DNA from: JANQIO01 sp038746745
GTDB taxonomy: Bacteria > Pseudomonadota > Gammaproteobacteria > Pseudomonadales > Halieaceae
Assembly (NCBI GenBank): GCA_038746745.1
Contig: JBCDKJ010000005.1
Location: 1-64,000, forward strand
Length of the DNA stretch: 64,000 nt
Reading direction: 5' to 3'
Part shown: one piece after another, positions 27,678 through 36,577 of the stretch
How positions within the stretch are numbered: position 1 is the stretch's first letter
Layout: every line of letters begins with the position of its first letter
Made by a program: the position numbers and the translations under genes
The notes under the pieces: generated by a model
Database searches by the model: none
What the model was told of the DNA's origin: nothing
What the model saw: only the letters and a program-made list of their open reading frames with translations

Positions 27678-28160
27678 CTATGAGGGCGCCGTGGAGTTGC
27701 GCTCGTCGCGAAGCCGCGTGCGCACGTCCATCAGGACCTGACCGTACGTGTTAAGACCACGACGATCACGGCCGCAGCCCCAGAAGTAGTCGTAGGCGTT
27801 GGTCTCTATCACCGGCGCATCAGCCGTCGCTAACAGTCGTTCCGCCACCTCGTCGTGGGTGCGGCATTTGATGTAGACCGCTCGGGTCATCACCACGCGT
27901 CTGACCTGCTTCCAATCGTTGCGCAGGTGCAGCCGTCGAGAGCGGCCCAGCCGCCTGGCCTGTCGTGGGTGCGCTGCCGCACGGATACGCTCCCGCCAGA
28001 CGGGGTCGTCACTCTTCAGCGCCTGAAAGTAATGCTCAACCGAAGGCCACTCTGCATCGTCGAGAAAAAAGCCGTATCGCGCAAAGCCGGACAGAGGCTC
28101 GTTGACGTCGGTTCTCGACAAGTAGAAAGCACTGCGATCCGCGGAGAGGTCAAACACCAT
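27678..28160 (-). CDS. NADAR family protein (YbiA-like N-glycosidase)
   Basis: A 160-residue protein, the same length as E. coli YbiA. Typical NADAR/DUF1768 features are PLSGFARYGFFLDDAEWPSVEHYFQALK (Glu and His of the active site), then IRAAAHPRQARRLGR, and the closing NAYDYFWGCGRDRRGLNTYGQVLM. Family members remove unstable intermediates of riboflavin synthesis or act on ADP-ribosylated molecules. It stands between a transporter and a CheB-like gene with no ADP-ribosyltransferase next to it, so a housekeeping role is the simplest reading. Confidence 0.88.
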   Translation of the reverse strand: MVFDLSADRSAFYLSRTDVNEPLSGFARYGFFLDDAEWPSVEHYFQALKSDDPVWRERIRAAAHPRQARRLGRSRRLHLRNDWKQVRRVVMTRAVYIKCRTHDEVAERLLATADAPVIETNAYDYFWGCGRDRRGLNTYGQVLMDVRTRLRDERNSTAPS

Positions 28161-28311
28161 TGTAAGCGTTTAAAAGCACGGGATTAGCAGTAGACAGGTA
28201 CAAAGTGCAGGCAGGTCAGCAAAATACAGTGGCAGTGCCTGCAGTGTCGTGATCTGGCTGTGGTTTGGCAAGGCGCCAGGAGCGCGCTCAGCAACTCGAG
28301 TCTAAATTGCG

Positions 28312-29394
28312 CTAGTGACGCGCTGGATCAGATCCCGGAGATGACGAATCTGTATCAGCTGACGCTGAAGACTCTTCGCCGCCAGACGACCTCAGATATG
28401 CAGTAAGCGCATCGGATATTTCCGTGGTCTGACTATGCTGCGAGGGAGTGACTTCTACCTCGGGATACAAGTCGAGAAACGCCGCTGCCAACTCGGTGGG
28501 CGTGCCCACCTTGCTGTCCAGGCGCAGCGTGGCGATTGCGTTCGGCATGGCGGGCTCGGTGGCACTGTGAACATCCTGCGCCCATATGGGACAGCCAATA
28601 CCGTGCAGGGCCTGCGCACCCAGCAGGCCATCGCTGCTGGCTCCACTGAAGACGATAGCGCCGCTAAGCCGGGGATTCAGACCGGCGAGACTCATCATCA
28701 GAGCATCTATATGGGGATCGTAGCGTCCACCCCAGGCATCGCGCAGGCTGAAGACTTCTCCCTGATGGCCAAACTGCAGGCGACAGCTCGCCGGCACGAC
28801 CAGCAACTGACAGGGATTAAACCAGTGACGGCCCACCGCCAGCGTGCACCGCAAGTGCCTGTTGGATTTGGCAAGGCGGTTCACCAGGCCTAGTTGATCG
28901 GCCGGGTCTATATGTTGTGCGTATACGAAGGTGACAGGCGGTACCCAGGTGAGCGCCTCCAAAAACTCGCGTACGGCAGATTCCGCGCCAGCGGCGCCTG
29001 CCAGCAGCCAGACGCCATCCACTGCTGCGAAGTGATCTGCTGTCGAGTTCGCCGCATCGGGTCGGCCCTGCCAGGCATCGGCAGTCCAGCGGTTCAGTGT
29101 GGCAATGATTCGGCTGGCCCAGGCGCGATAGGCCTCGACATCACCCACGTCCGGACGATTGCTCAGCGCTACCACTGGCGCATCCAGCTCTGAGATGACG
29201 TCGGCAACTGCGTCTGAGTCGTCACAGTCGACCACCCAGATATCGACAGAAGGACGCCTGCCTGCAATAAGCATCATCGGTGAAATGCGCGCGATGCGGT
29301 AACCCGCCTGCTTGATGCGCGCCGCGAGCACGCTATAACTCGCATCGCAAACGACGCCAATGAAGGGCTGGGTATCTTTCGTGTAAGCCGCCAT
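28312..29394 (-). CDS. CheB/ChpB-like protein lacking the catalytic serine
   Basis: From the ATG at 29394 the product has 360 residues; a GTG at 29451 is possible. The first 110 residues look like a degenerate receiver domain (FIGVVCDASYSVLAARIKQAG). Residue numbers below use the longer form. The second half is a CheB methylesterase domain with His180 in YAQHID and Asp274 in SGASSDG. Where CheB has the Ser of G-A-S-T-G-G, this protein reads AGAAGAESA (151-159), with Ala at the nucleophile position and one residue fewer. The tail is Ser/Asp-rich. No chemotaxis or Chp genes are adjacent. A binding or scaffold role is more likely than catalysis. Confidence 0.75.
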   Translation of the reverse strand: MAAYTKDTQPFIGVVCDASYSVLAARIKQAGYRIARISPMMLIAGRRPSVDIWVVDCDDSDAVADVISELDAPVVALSNRPDVGDVEAYRAWASRIIATLNRWTADAWQGRPDAANSTADHFAAVDGVWLLAGAAGAESAVREFLEALTWVPPVTFVYAQHIDPADQLGLVNRLAKSNRHLRCTLAVGRHWFNPCQLLVVPASCRLQFGHQGEVFSLRDAWGGRYDPHIDALMMSLAGLNPRLSGAIVFSGASSDGLLGAQALHGIGCPIWAQDVHSATEPAMPNAIATLRLDSKVGTPTELAAAFLDLYPEVEVTPSQHSQTTEISDALTAYLRSSGGEESSASADTDSSSPGSDPARH

Positions 29395-29584
29395 GGCAGA
29401 GGATAATTTCACGGCCACCGGCACCGGAGAAGCAAAAATACTAGTGCACACTAGATTTTGTGATCGGCGTCTGAAAAAGCGGCTGTAGTGGTTCGATTCT
29501 GGCCCTCACGCACTGCGCTCGCAGCATTGTTGAACTAAGGCAGCGGTGCGCGTACAAAGAGTGCACTGACTGCAAGGACTGCAC

Positions 29585-30049
29585 ATGCGCCCTCTACTTC
29601 GCCCGACACCATTTCTGTTTTGTCTGACAGGGCTGCTAATGGTTCTGGCCCTCCCAGCCAGGGCCCAACACCCTTGCTCGACAAATGGCATTGCCGTCGG
29701 CGGCTACGACCTGGTGTCCTACTACAGCGACGACGGACCCGTCATGGGCTCTCAACAACTTACTGCATACCACGAAGGTCTGGTCTACCAATTCTCAAGC
29801 GAAGCCAATCTTCGACAATTCAGCAGTGAACCCTCACGGTACCTGCCCCGCTACAGCGGGTTCTGCGCAACGACATTGGCCATGGGAAGACTGCTGTGCC
29901 CCGACTACAACAATTTTAAGATTGAGGATGGGGATCTGCTGCTATTCGAGATGACCGGGTTCACGAATGGCAGAACCGTGTGGAACTCAGACCCATTGGG
30001 ATTCCGCGTGCGCGCGGACGCCTTCGCTAAAAAGCTGCTAGGTCCTTAA
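29585..30049 (+). CDS. Secreted YHS-domain protein
   Basis: A 154-residue protein with a signal peptide (LFCLTGLLMVLALPARA). The mature part matches periplasmic YHS-domain proteins: GGYDLVSYYSDDGPVMGS, then YQFSSEANLRQFSSEPSRYLPRYSGFCA, and a C-terminal extension with W-x-x-D. YHS domains are small and often bind metals, but no ligand set is obvious here apart from a few Cys and His. The stop is four bases before the TAXI-type gene, so the two are probably translated from one message. Confidence 0.82.
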   Translation: MRPLLRPTPFLFCLTGLLMVLALPARAQHPCSTNGIAVGGYDLVSYYSDDGPVMGSQQLTAYHEGLVYQFSSEANLRQFSSEPSRYLPRYSGFCATTLAMGRLLCPDYNNFKIEDGDLLLFEMTGFTNGRTVWNSDPLGFRVRADAFAKKLLGP

Positions 30050-30053
30050 AGAC

Positions 30054-31259
30054 ATGCCCTTTAAGAAAATCGCGCTGGCCCTGACACTGGTATCTGCGCC
30101 AGCAGTGCAGGCTACTGTGCTGCTCGGGATTCATGCCGAGGAACCCGCGCCGTCCATTGGCGAGATGCTGTCGACAATGAACCTCGATGGCGAGCCCATC
30201 AAACTGCAGGCCTTCGACAGCAGCGCCGAAGTGGTAAGCGCGCTGGCCGCTGGCGGCATTGATTTCGGCATTATCGAAGACAGCGGGATATCAGGCACTG
30301 ATATCGCGCTGGTCGGCGAGCTGTACCCCAGTGTTTTGCATGTGCTGATTCCCAGTGAGTTTGAGCCGCCCGCCACACTGGGCGAGTTGTTATCGCTGGG
30401 GAATATCTGGGCAGGACCGCCCGGTTCGCTGGGACATAGCCTGGCCAGGAATCTTGCCGCAGATTTTGGTATCAACGAAAACGCTATCACATTGCTGCCT
30501 GACCCCTGGTCGGCGACACCCCAGGTCTATTTCATCTTTGGTGGGCTGCTGGCGCGTGAGGCCCTGGATCGACTGCAGGGATTTTCGCTGTATAGCCTCG
30601 ACGGCCCAGAACAATTGATGCACGGCAGCGTTGCCGAAGGTGTGGCGCTGCGCTATCCACAGCTAAGGCCCTTTGTATTGCCCGCGCAGCTCTATCCTTC
30701 GCTTAGTGGCGATGCGGCACTGACGCTGGCAGTTACGAATATGCTGGCGGTTCGCAGCGGCATTGAGCCGGAGCTCAGCTATGCGATGGCGGAAGTCCTG
30801 GAAACCTATGCACCACAGATAGCGCAGCAATATCCACTGGCGCGCTTACCGGACCCTAGAGCCGCAGCAGGTTTGCCCGCCCCTATGGCCCTGCACCCAG
30901 GCGCCAAACGGTATCGCGACCGGGACCTGCCCGGTTTTCTGGAGCGCTATGCGGAAGTGCTGGCGCTCGCAACCAGTGTGGTTATTGCCCTGGGCAGCGT
31001 GCTGGTAGCCTGGCAGCGTTATCGCCGCCAGTCGCGGAAGGACCGACTGGATACTTATTATCAGCAGCTGCTGGACCAGCGTCAGAGCTTGCAGGAGGGT
31101 AGCAGCACTGCCTCGCAGGTAATGCAAAAGGCGCGCGCCATTCAGAGTGAAGTCATGGCCCTGGTGATCGAGGAGCGCATCGATGCCGACAGCTCGCTCA
31201 TAGCCTTTCTCACCCTTTCCAACAGACTCCTCGACGAAGCGGCTGCACTGACTGCGTGA
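30054..31259 (+). CDS. TAXI-type solute-binding protein with membrane anchor
   Basis: A 401-residue protein with a signal peptide (LALTLVSAPAVQA). Residues about 22-290 form a substrate-binding fold of the TAXI/NMT1 kind, with ALAAGGIDFGIIEDSG, VGELYPSVLHVLIP and AGPPGSLGHSLARNLAADFG in order. A transmembrane helix follows at about 300-318, then a cytoplasmic helical tail of some 80 residues rich in Gln and Arg. TAXI proteins usually serve TRAP transporters, but no TRAP permease is nearby, so the anchored form may act as a sensor or dock to a distant permease. Confidence 0.75.
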   Translation: MPFKKIALALTLVSAPAVQATVLLGIHAEEPAPSIGEMLSTMNLDGEPIKLQAFDSSAEVVSALAAGGIDFGIIEDSGISGTDIALVGELYPSVLHVLIPSEFEPPATLGELLSLGNIWAGPPGSLGHSLARNLAADFGINENAITLLPDPWSATPQVYFIFGGLLAREALDRLQGFSLYSLDGPEQLMHGSVAEGVALRYPQLRPFVLPAQLYPSLSGDAALTLAVTNMLAVRSGIEPELSYAMAEVLETYAPQIAQQYPLARLPDPRAAAGLPAPMALHPGAKRYRDRDLPGFLERYAEVLALATSVVIALGSVLVAWQRYRRQSRKDRLDTYYQQLLDQRQSLQEGSSTASQVMQKARAIQSEVMALVIEERIDADSSLIAFLTLSNRLLDEAAALTA

Positions 31260-31292
31260 AGCATTACAGCCAGCGCAGCCTGCACAGCATAC

Positions 31293-31622
31293 TCAGGCAT
31301 GGCGCTCCAGCGCTGCATCAAGCACGGAGCGAGACTGAACACCGGTAAGGGTTTCCACAGGCTCGCCATCTTTGAATACCATCAAGGTAGGAATGGAGCG
31401 AATACCGTAGCGCGCCGCCAGATCCTGGTTGGCGTCGACATCGACTTTTCGAATTGCGGCGCGACCGTCGTAGTCTTCCGCCAGTTGATCCAGCACCGGC
31501 GCAATCACGCGGCAGGGACCGCACCACTCCGCCCAGAAATCCACCAGCACAGGTTGCTGTGAGGCAAGCACGCTCTGATCAAAGGTATTTGAGGTAACGC
31601 TTTGGGGGCTGGCATGTGACAT
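31293..31622 (-). CDS. trxA: Thioredoxin
   Basis: From the ATG at 31622 the product has 109 residues, the standard thioredoxin size, and CAGGAG precedes it; a longer frame from 31691 has no such site. The active site WCGPC is at residues 33-37, preceded by VLVDFWAE, and the cis-Pro loop is IRSIPTLMVF. It reduces protein disulfides in the cytoplasm. It is convergent with the TAXI-type gene and divergent from isocitrate lyase. Confidence 0.93.
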   Translation of the reverse strand: MSHASPQSVTSNTFDQSVLASQQPVLVDFWAEWCGPCRVIAPVLDQLAEDYDGRAAIRKVDVDANQDLAARYGIRSIPTLMVFKDGEPVETLTGVQSRSVLDAALERHA

Positions 31623-31861
31623 ACGTATTCTCCTGTTTTTGTAGGTCGTGACCCTGTGACTCGTTAATGAGTCCGCAGTTGCATATTCCAAGCGGTAGGC
31701 CTAGACCGTGTACTTCTATGGTTAGCGCGCACAGCGATAAGCATTTAGCCTGTGAATAGTAAATATCCCGATCATTGATTTCATTTATGGGAGTCCAATC
31801 ACTATTCTTGTGCCCACAATCCGGGACGCTCCCGCTTCATCACCAACACAGGTAGATCATC

Positions 31862-33460
31862 ATGCCTACGTATCAGGAACTCGTTGATAAGTACGCCGCG
31901 CTCTGCAGCAAAGAAGGCGCTACTTGGAACGCCATCAACCCCGACTACGCCGCTCGCATGGAGCTGCAAAACCAGTTCAAAACCGGTCTGGACATCGCCC
32001 GCTACACCGCTGGCATCATGCGCCGGGACATGGCCGAATATGACGCCGACAGCAGTCAATACACGCAGTCTCTGGGCTGCTGGCATGGGTTCATCGGTCA
32101 GCAGAAGCTGATCGCAATCAAGAAGCATCACGGCAGCACCAATAAGCGTTACCTGTACCTGTCGGGCTGGATGATCGCAGCCCTTCGCAGCGAGTTCGGC
32201 CCCCTGCCAGATCAGTCCATGCACGAGAAAACCTCCGTGCCGGCGCTGATTGAAGAGCTCTACACCTTCCTGCGTCAGGCGGATGCCCGCGAACTAAACC
32301 ATTTGTTTAAGGATCTGGATGCGGCGCGTGAATCTGGCGATCAGGTGGCAGAGCAAGCTGCTCTGAACGCTATCAATAGCTTTGAAACACACGTCGTGCC
32401 CATCATCGCGGACATCGATGCCGGTTTCGGCAATGAGGAAGCAACCTACCTGCTGGCCAAGAAAATGATCGAAGCCGGCGCAGCGGCGATCCAGATCGAG
32501 AACCAGGTGTCCGATGCCAAGCAGTGCGGCCACCAGGATGGCAAGGTCACCGTGCCCCACGAGGACTTCCTCTCCAAGATCAACGCCGTGCGCTATGCCT
32601 TCCTTGAGCTGGGTGTGGACGATGGCGTCATTGTCGCCCGTACTGACTCTCTCGGCGCCGGTCTGACTCAGAAAATCCCGGTCTCTACTGACGCGGGCGA
32701 TCTGGCGCACAAGTACAACGCCTTCCTCGAAACCGAAGTCATTACGGGTGCTGACGATGCCAACGAAGGCGACGTGATCATCAAGCAGGATGGCAATCTG
32801 GTGCGCCCGGTGCGTCTCCCTAATGGCCTGTACCGCTTCAAGCCAGGCACCGGCGAGGACCGCTGCGTTCTGGACTGCATCACCAGCCTACAGAACGGCG
32901 CCGACCTGCTGTGGATCGAAACTGAAAAGCCACACGTGGGCCAGATCGGCGCCATGGTCGATCGCATCCGCGAAACCATTCCTAACGCCAAGCTGGTCTA
33001 CAACAACAGCCCCTCCTTTAACTGGACGCTGAATTTCCGCCAGCAGGTGTTTGACGCCTGGAGCGAGGAAGGCAAGGACGTATCCGCCTATGACCGCGAC
33101 AAGCTGATGAGCGTGGAATATGACGACACGGAGCTGAGTGCAGAAGCCGACAAGCGCATTCAGTCATTCCAGGCTGATGGTTCTCGTGAAGCAGGTATTT
33201 TCCACCACCTGATCACGCTGCCGACCTATCACACCGCTGCCCTGTCCACGGACAATCTGGCCAAGGGTTACTTTGGCGAAGAGGGCATGCTGGCCTACGT
33301 TAAGGGTGTACAACGTCAGGAGATCCGTCAGGGCATCGCCTGCGTCAAGCATCAGGATATGGCAGGCTCGAACATCGGCGACGATCACAAGGAGTATTTC
33401 TCCGGCGATCAGGCGCTGAAGGCCTCCGGCAAAGACAACACCATGAACCAGTTTGGTTGA
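31862..33460 (+). CDS. aceA: Isocitrate lyase
   Basis: A 532-residue enzyme, the length of the long Pseudomonas-type isocitrate lyase rather than the shorter E. coli form. The catalytic loop is K-Q-C-G-H at residues 220-224 with the nucleophilic Cys222, and DIDAGFGNEEATY supplies the metal-binding Asp. It splits isocitrate to succinate and glyoxylate, the first step of the glyoxylate bypass. The next gene downstream also uses isocitrate, but two terminators separate them. Malate synthase is not in the window. Confidence 0.96.
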   Translation: MPTYQELVDKYAALCSKEGATWNAINPDYAARMELQNQFKTGLDIARYTAGIMRRDMAEYDADSSQYTQSLGCWHGFIGQQKLIAIKKHHGSTNKRYLYLSGWMIAALRSEFGPLPDQSMHEKTSVPALIEELYTFLRQADARELNHLFKDLDAARESGDQVAEQAALNAINSFETHVVPIIADIDAGFGNEEATYLLAKKMIEAGAAAIQIENQVSDAKQCGHQDGKVTVPHEDFLSKINAVRYAFLELGVDDGVIVARTDSLGAGLTQKIPVSTDAGDLAHKYNAFLETEVITGADDANEGDVIIKQDGNLVRPVRLPNGLYRFKPGTGEDRCVLDCITSLQNGADLLWIETEKPHVGQIGAMVDRIRETIPNAKLVYNNSPSFNWTLNFRQQVFDAWSEEGKDVSAYDRDKLMSVEYDDTELSAEADKRIQSFQADGSREAGIFHHLITLPTYHTAALSTDNLAKGYFGEEGMLAYVKGVQRQEIRQGIACVKHQDMAGSNIGDDHKEYFSGDQALKASGKDNTMNQFG

Positions 33461-33471
33461 GCCTTTGACTA

Positions 33472-33522
33472 GCCTCCCCACGAGGCGTTTTTTAAAAGGG
33501 GCCGCTAGCGGTCCCTTTTTTT
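33472..33522 (+). terminator. Two tandem rho-independent terminators
   Basis: The first hairpin GCCTC-CCCAC-GAGGC (33472-33486) runs into a T-tract. The second (33497-33516) is AGGGGCCGC followed by GCGGTCCCT with one G-T pair and a run of seven T. Both directly follow isocitrate lyase and should insulate the isocitrate dehydrogenase-like gene from it. Confidence 0.8.
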
Positions 33523-33635
33523 ATGCACTTTATCCAGATCAAAGCCCACGACCTTTTTGGCGTAATGGAAACTGAATGCGCCAGAGCACCATACGATTTG
33601 ACGGTATAATCTCGCCGCGAGTTACGGGGGAGTAG

Positions 33636-35375
33636 ATGAGCGAAAAGATCAAGGTTGAGGCGCCGTTGGTGGTACTACACGGTGACGAGATGGCGCAGGT
33701 GGCGTTTGAGCGCATTCTCGAGATGTTCGTGGCGCAGCGCCTGGAGATACCACTGGTAGAGATCGATCTGTCCGCTGAGAAGCGCCTGGTTACCAACGGC
33801 GCTGTGGTAAATGAAGCGATTGAGGCGCTCAAGCAGTACGGCGTTGGGGTCAAGAACGCGGGCATGACCGTAAACCGCGATCAGCTTAACGACCTGCTCG
33901 AGACCTATCCCGACATCGACGAGGCCAGGCTCGACAAGCTCGCCACCAAATCTCCCAACGGGGCTATCCGCAAAGGCATTGGCGGCAACATCACCCGGGA
34001 AGACATTCAGTTTCGAAATATCAGGAATACGCCACCGGATTGGGTTGGCCGCGATATCGTGGTCGACACCATGGACTCTGGCGGCATCCGCGACAGTTAC
34101 AGCGCGCTGAACGAGCGCACGGGCATCGCCAAGCTGGTATTTGTCGGTGCCAGTGGAGAGCCGCAAGAGCTGCACCGCCGTCGGCTCAACCGCGGCGACC
34201 CGTTTATGCTGAAGACCAACAGCTACGCAAATGTAGAAGCCTGGGCGCGGCGCTTTTTCCAACGCGGCCTGGAGGAGAAGCGGGATGTGTACGTGGGCCT
34301 CAAGGACACGGTGATCCCTGGCTACGACGGCGTTATGAAAGAAGCGGTAGAGCGAATCTACCGCAGCGAGTTTAAAGACGCCTACGACGCCGAAGGCCTG
34401 TCCTACCACTACGAGCTGATTGACGCACAGGCAGCACGCATCGTGGCCAACCCGCCAGAACGAGCGCTGTGGGGAATACCCGATAACAACACGGGCCGTC
34501 GCATGGTCAAGCTGATTGAAGCACTGCGCCAGTATGGAATCCCTGATCGCAAGTTCCATGTGTCAATTTCGCGCATGAGCGCGGGTGGCGGTGATCAGTA
34601 CGGCAGCTTCAATACGCCTGCGCCGGAAGACGGCATTGTTAAGGTGATTGTGGACGGCGAAGAACAGGTTGCCAGAGACGTTAGCGCCAATGATCCTATT
34701 TTGTTTATGTCAAATGATCGCGACGCGATTCGCGACTGGGTACTGCAGGTTTACCGGGATGCCTCTCTCAAGGAAAAAGAGGTCTATTTCGGTCTGAAGC
34801 GCGAGTACATTCCCTACGACGATGTGTTCTCCACGGTGATAAATGAAGTGCGCAGCGCACTGGTGGAAGACAACGTTGAGCCTCCGTCTTTTATGATCAT
34901 GCGCCCATCCAGCCAGCTCAAAAAAATGATTGCCGACCCCCCGCGCAATGCGCTTTACCCGGCGCAGAACCTCGATGGCGATATCTTTTCAGACATCGCA
35001 GCGGCACTTGGCGGCAGTCTGGCCACCGCCAGCTCAATTATTGAGAGCAAGGACGGCACCATGCTCTACGAAGCGCCGCATGGCACCGCCCACGATCTGT
35101 ACCTGAAGTATCACGAGACCAACGGCAAGGTCGCCATCTTCAATTCTTCGGCGCTGATTTTTGCGCTGGCAAACGCGCTGGAAACGCTGGCCAAGCGCGA
35201 GCATAACGAAGCCCTGCTGGCCTACTCCGCCAACCTCAAAACAGCGCTGATCGATACCGTGGATCAAGGCATTATCACTGGCGATATCAAGGGCAAGACC
35301 ACCAACCCGGAGCAGGAGACAGTGGTGGATATGCAGGGTTTTCTCGACGCCATCGAAAAGAACCTGCCCGCCTGA
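33636..35375 (+). CDS. Isocitrate dehydrogenase-like protein with duplicated clasp module
   Basis: A 579-residue protein, much longer than dimeric NADP isocitrate dehydrogenase (about 410). The N-terminal part matches type II IDH: Thr78, KSPNGAIR (105-112; Ser106, Asn108, Arg112) and Arg121. Residues about 138-286 and 305-451 are two copies of the IDH middle module. Copy 1 keeps the Lys of GLKDTVIPGYDG (Lys223) and the Asp of ELID (Asp263). Copy 2 keeps GGGDQY (Tyr322) and the metal-binding Asps of NLDGDIFSD (449, 453). The C-terminus again matches type II IDH. In dimers the Lys and one Asp come from the partner subunit, so this may be a one-chain pseudo-dimer. GGGGGAG precedes the ATG. Confidence 0.8.
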   Translation: MSEKIKVEAPLVVLHGDEMAQVAFERILEMFVAQRLEIPLVEIDLSAEKRLVTNGAVVNEAIEALKQYGVGVKNAGMTVNRDQLNDLLETYPDIDEARLDKLATKSPNGAIRKGIGGNITREDIQFRNIRNTPPDWVGRDIVVDTMDSGGIRDSYSALNERTGIAKLVFVGASGEPQELHRRRLNRGDPFMLKTNSYANVEAWARRFFQRGLEEKRDVYVGLKDTVIPGYDGVMKEAVERIYRSEFKDAYDAEGLSYHYELIDAQAARIVANPPERALWGIPDNNTGRRMVKLIEALRQYGIPDRKFHVSISRMSAGGGDQYGSFNTPAPEDGIVKVIVDGEEQVARDVSANDPILFMSNDRDAIRDWVLQVYRDASLKEKEVYFGLKREYIPYDDVFSTVINEVRSALVEDNVEPPSFMIMRPSSQLKKMIADPPRNALYPAQNLDGDIFSDIAAALGGSLATASSIIESKDGTMLYEAPHGTAHDLYLKYHETNGKVAIFNSSALIFALANALETLAKREHNEALLAYSANLKTALIDTVDQGIITGDIKGKTTNPEQETVVDMQGFLDAIEKNLPA

Positions 35376-35377
35376 TC

Positions 35378-36577
35378 GTGCGCACTCGCGGTTTGGCACT
35401 GACGCTCTTGTTGGTCGCTGCACAGGCTGCGGCTGATGATTTTCAGGCCTGTCTGACGGATTTGCAGGTGCAAGCGCGGCAACAAGGGCTTGCGCCAGCG
35501 ATCACCGAGCAACTCATACCCGGCCTGACCGAGCAGCGGCGTGTTGTTGAACTGGACCGCCAGCAGCCAGAATTTGTCCAGACCTTTGAGCGCTACCTGT
35601 CAACGCGAGTCACAGAACAGCGCGTGGCACGTGGCCGTGCCCTGTATGAGGAAAACCGCGAATTCCTCGATGAGCTTACGGTGTCCTACGGCATACCCGG
35701 TCACTACCTGGTGGCCTTCTGGGGTCTGGAGACCAACTTTGGCAGCTACCTGGGCAAAGTCCCCATCCTGGACGCATTGGCAACCCTGGCCTGCGATCAG
35801 CGACGCAGCGGTTTTTTTACCACGGAGTTTCTTACCGCCTTAACGCTGGTAGAACGGGATGGGCTGGATCCGGAAACGATGCGTGGTTCCTGGGCAGGCG
35901 CCATGGGGCACACGCAGTTTATGCCCTCGACCTATGCCAGAGCGGCCATTGATGGAGATGGTGACCAGCGCATTGACCTCTGGGGCAGCCATCGCGACGC
36001 GCTGGCTTCGGGTGCGCGCTTCCTGGCCCAGCTAGGCTGGCAGCGCGGTTTGCGCTGGGGGCGCGAAGTACGTTTACCTCAGGCGTTCCCCTATCAGCGC
36101 GCGGGTCTGGATCAGGCGGCGACTCTGCGAGACTGGGCGAATGCAGGGCTGCGGCGAGCTGACGGCGCAGCCCTGCCGGTTGCCGATATTGACGCCGCCC
36201 TCCTGGTCCCCGCCGGACATCAGGGACCCGCGTTTCTGGTTTATCAAAACTTCGAGGTGATCATGGGCTGGAACCGGTCTGAATTCTACGCTCTGTCGGT
36301 GGGCTATCTGGCGGATCGCATCGCCGGTGCGGGCACGCTGCTTCAGCCGCCCTCTAACCAGACAGCCCTCACGCGGGATGATCTGGCACAAATGCAAGCG
36401 CAGCTTAATCAGGTTATCGGCAGCCAGTTGGAAACAGACGGCATCATGGGTCCTGCGACCCGACGCGTACTCAGTCAATTTCAGGAGCAGACCGGGCGCA
36501 TTGCAGATGGCTTTCCAGACGCCGAGAGCCTGGCGGTGCTGCGCAACGTTGCCACAACGCCTGAGGGGAATCGCTAG
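35378..36577 (+). CDS. Lytic murein transglycosylase, MltB-type
   Basis: A 399-residue protein starting with GTG two bases after the preceding stop. A signal peptide (LALTLLLVAAQAAA) is followed by the transglycosylase domain, with the catalytic Glu118 in AFWGLETNFG and the GAMGHTQFMPSTY motif. Residues about 330-390 form a PG_binding_1 domain (LETDGIMGPATRRVLSQFQEQ). It cleaves peptidoglycan glycan strands with formation of 1,6-anhydro ends in the periplasm. It lacks a lipobox, so it is a soluble relative of MltB. Confidence 0.9.
   Translation: MRTRGLALTLLLVAAQAAADDFQACLTDLQVQARQQGLAPAITEQLIPGLTEQRRVVELDRQQPEFVQTFERYLSTRVTEQRVARGRALYEENREFLDELTVSYGIPGHYLVAFWGLETNFGSYLGKVPILDALATLACDQRRSGFFTTEFLTALTLVERDGLDPETMRGSWAGAMGHTQFMPSTYARAAIDGDGDQRIDLWGSHRDALASGARFLAQLGWQRGLRWGREVRLPQAFPYQRAGLDQAATLRDWANAGLRRADGAALPVADIDAALLVPAGHQGPAFLVYQNFEVIMGWNRSEFYALSVGYLADRIAGAGTLLQPPSNQTALTRDDLAQMQAQLNQVIGSQLETDGIMGPATRRVLSQFQEQTGRIADGFPDAESLAVLRNVATTPEGNR

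Noticed and set aside
33605..33610. TATAAT as promoter of the IDH-like gene
   Set aside because: No -35 hexamer is found at proper spacing and there is no extended -10, so a single match is not enough.
33636..35375. The IDH-like gene as two fused or frameshifted genes
   Set aside because: The frame is unbroken, and the second module keeps different active-site residues from the first, which fits an old duplication rather than an assembly error.
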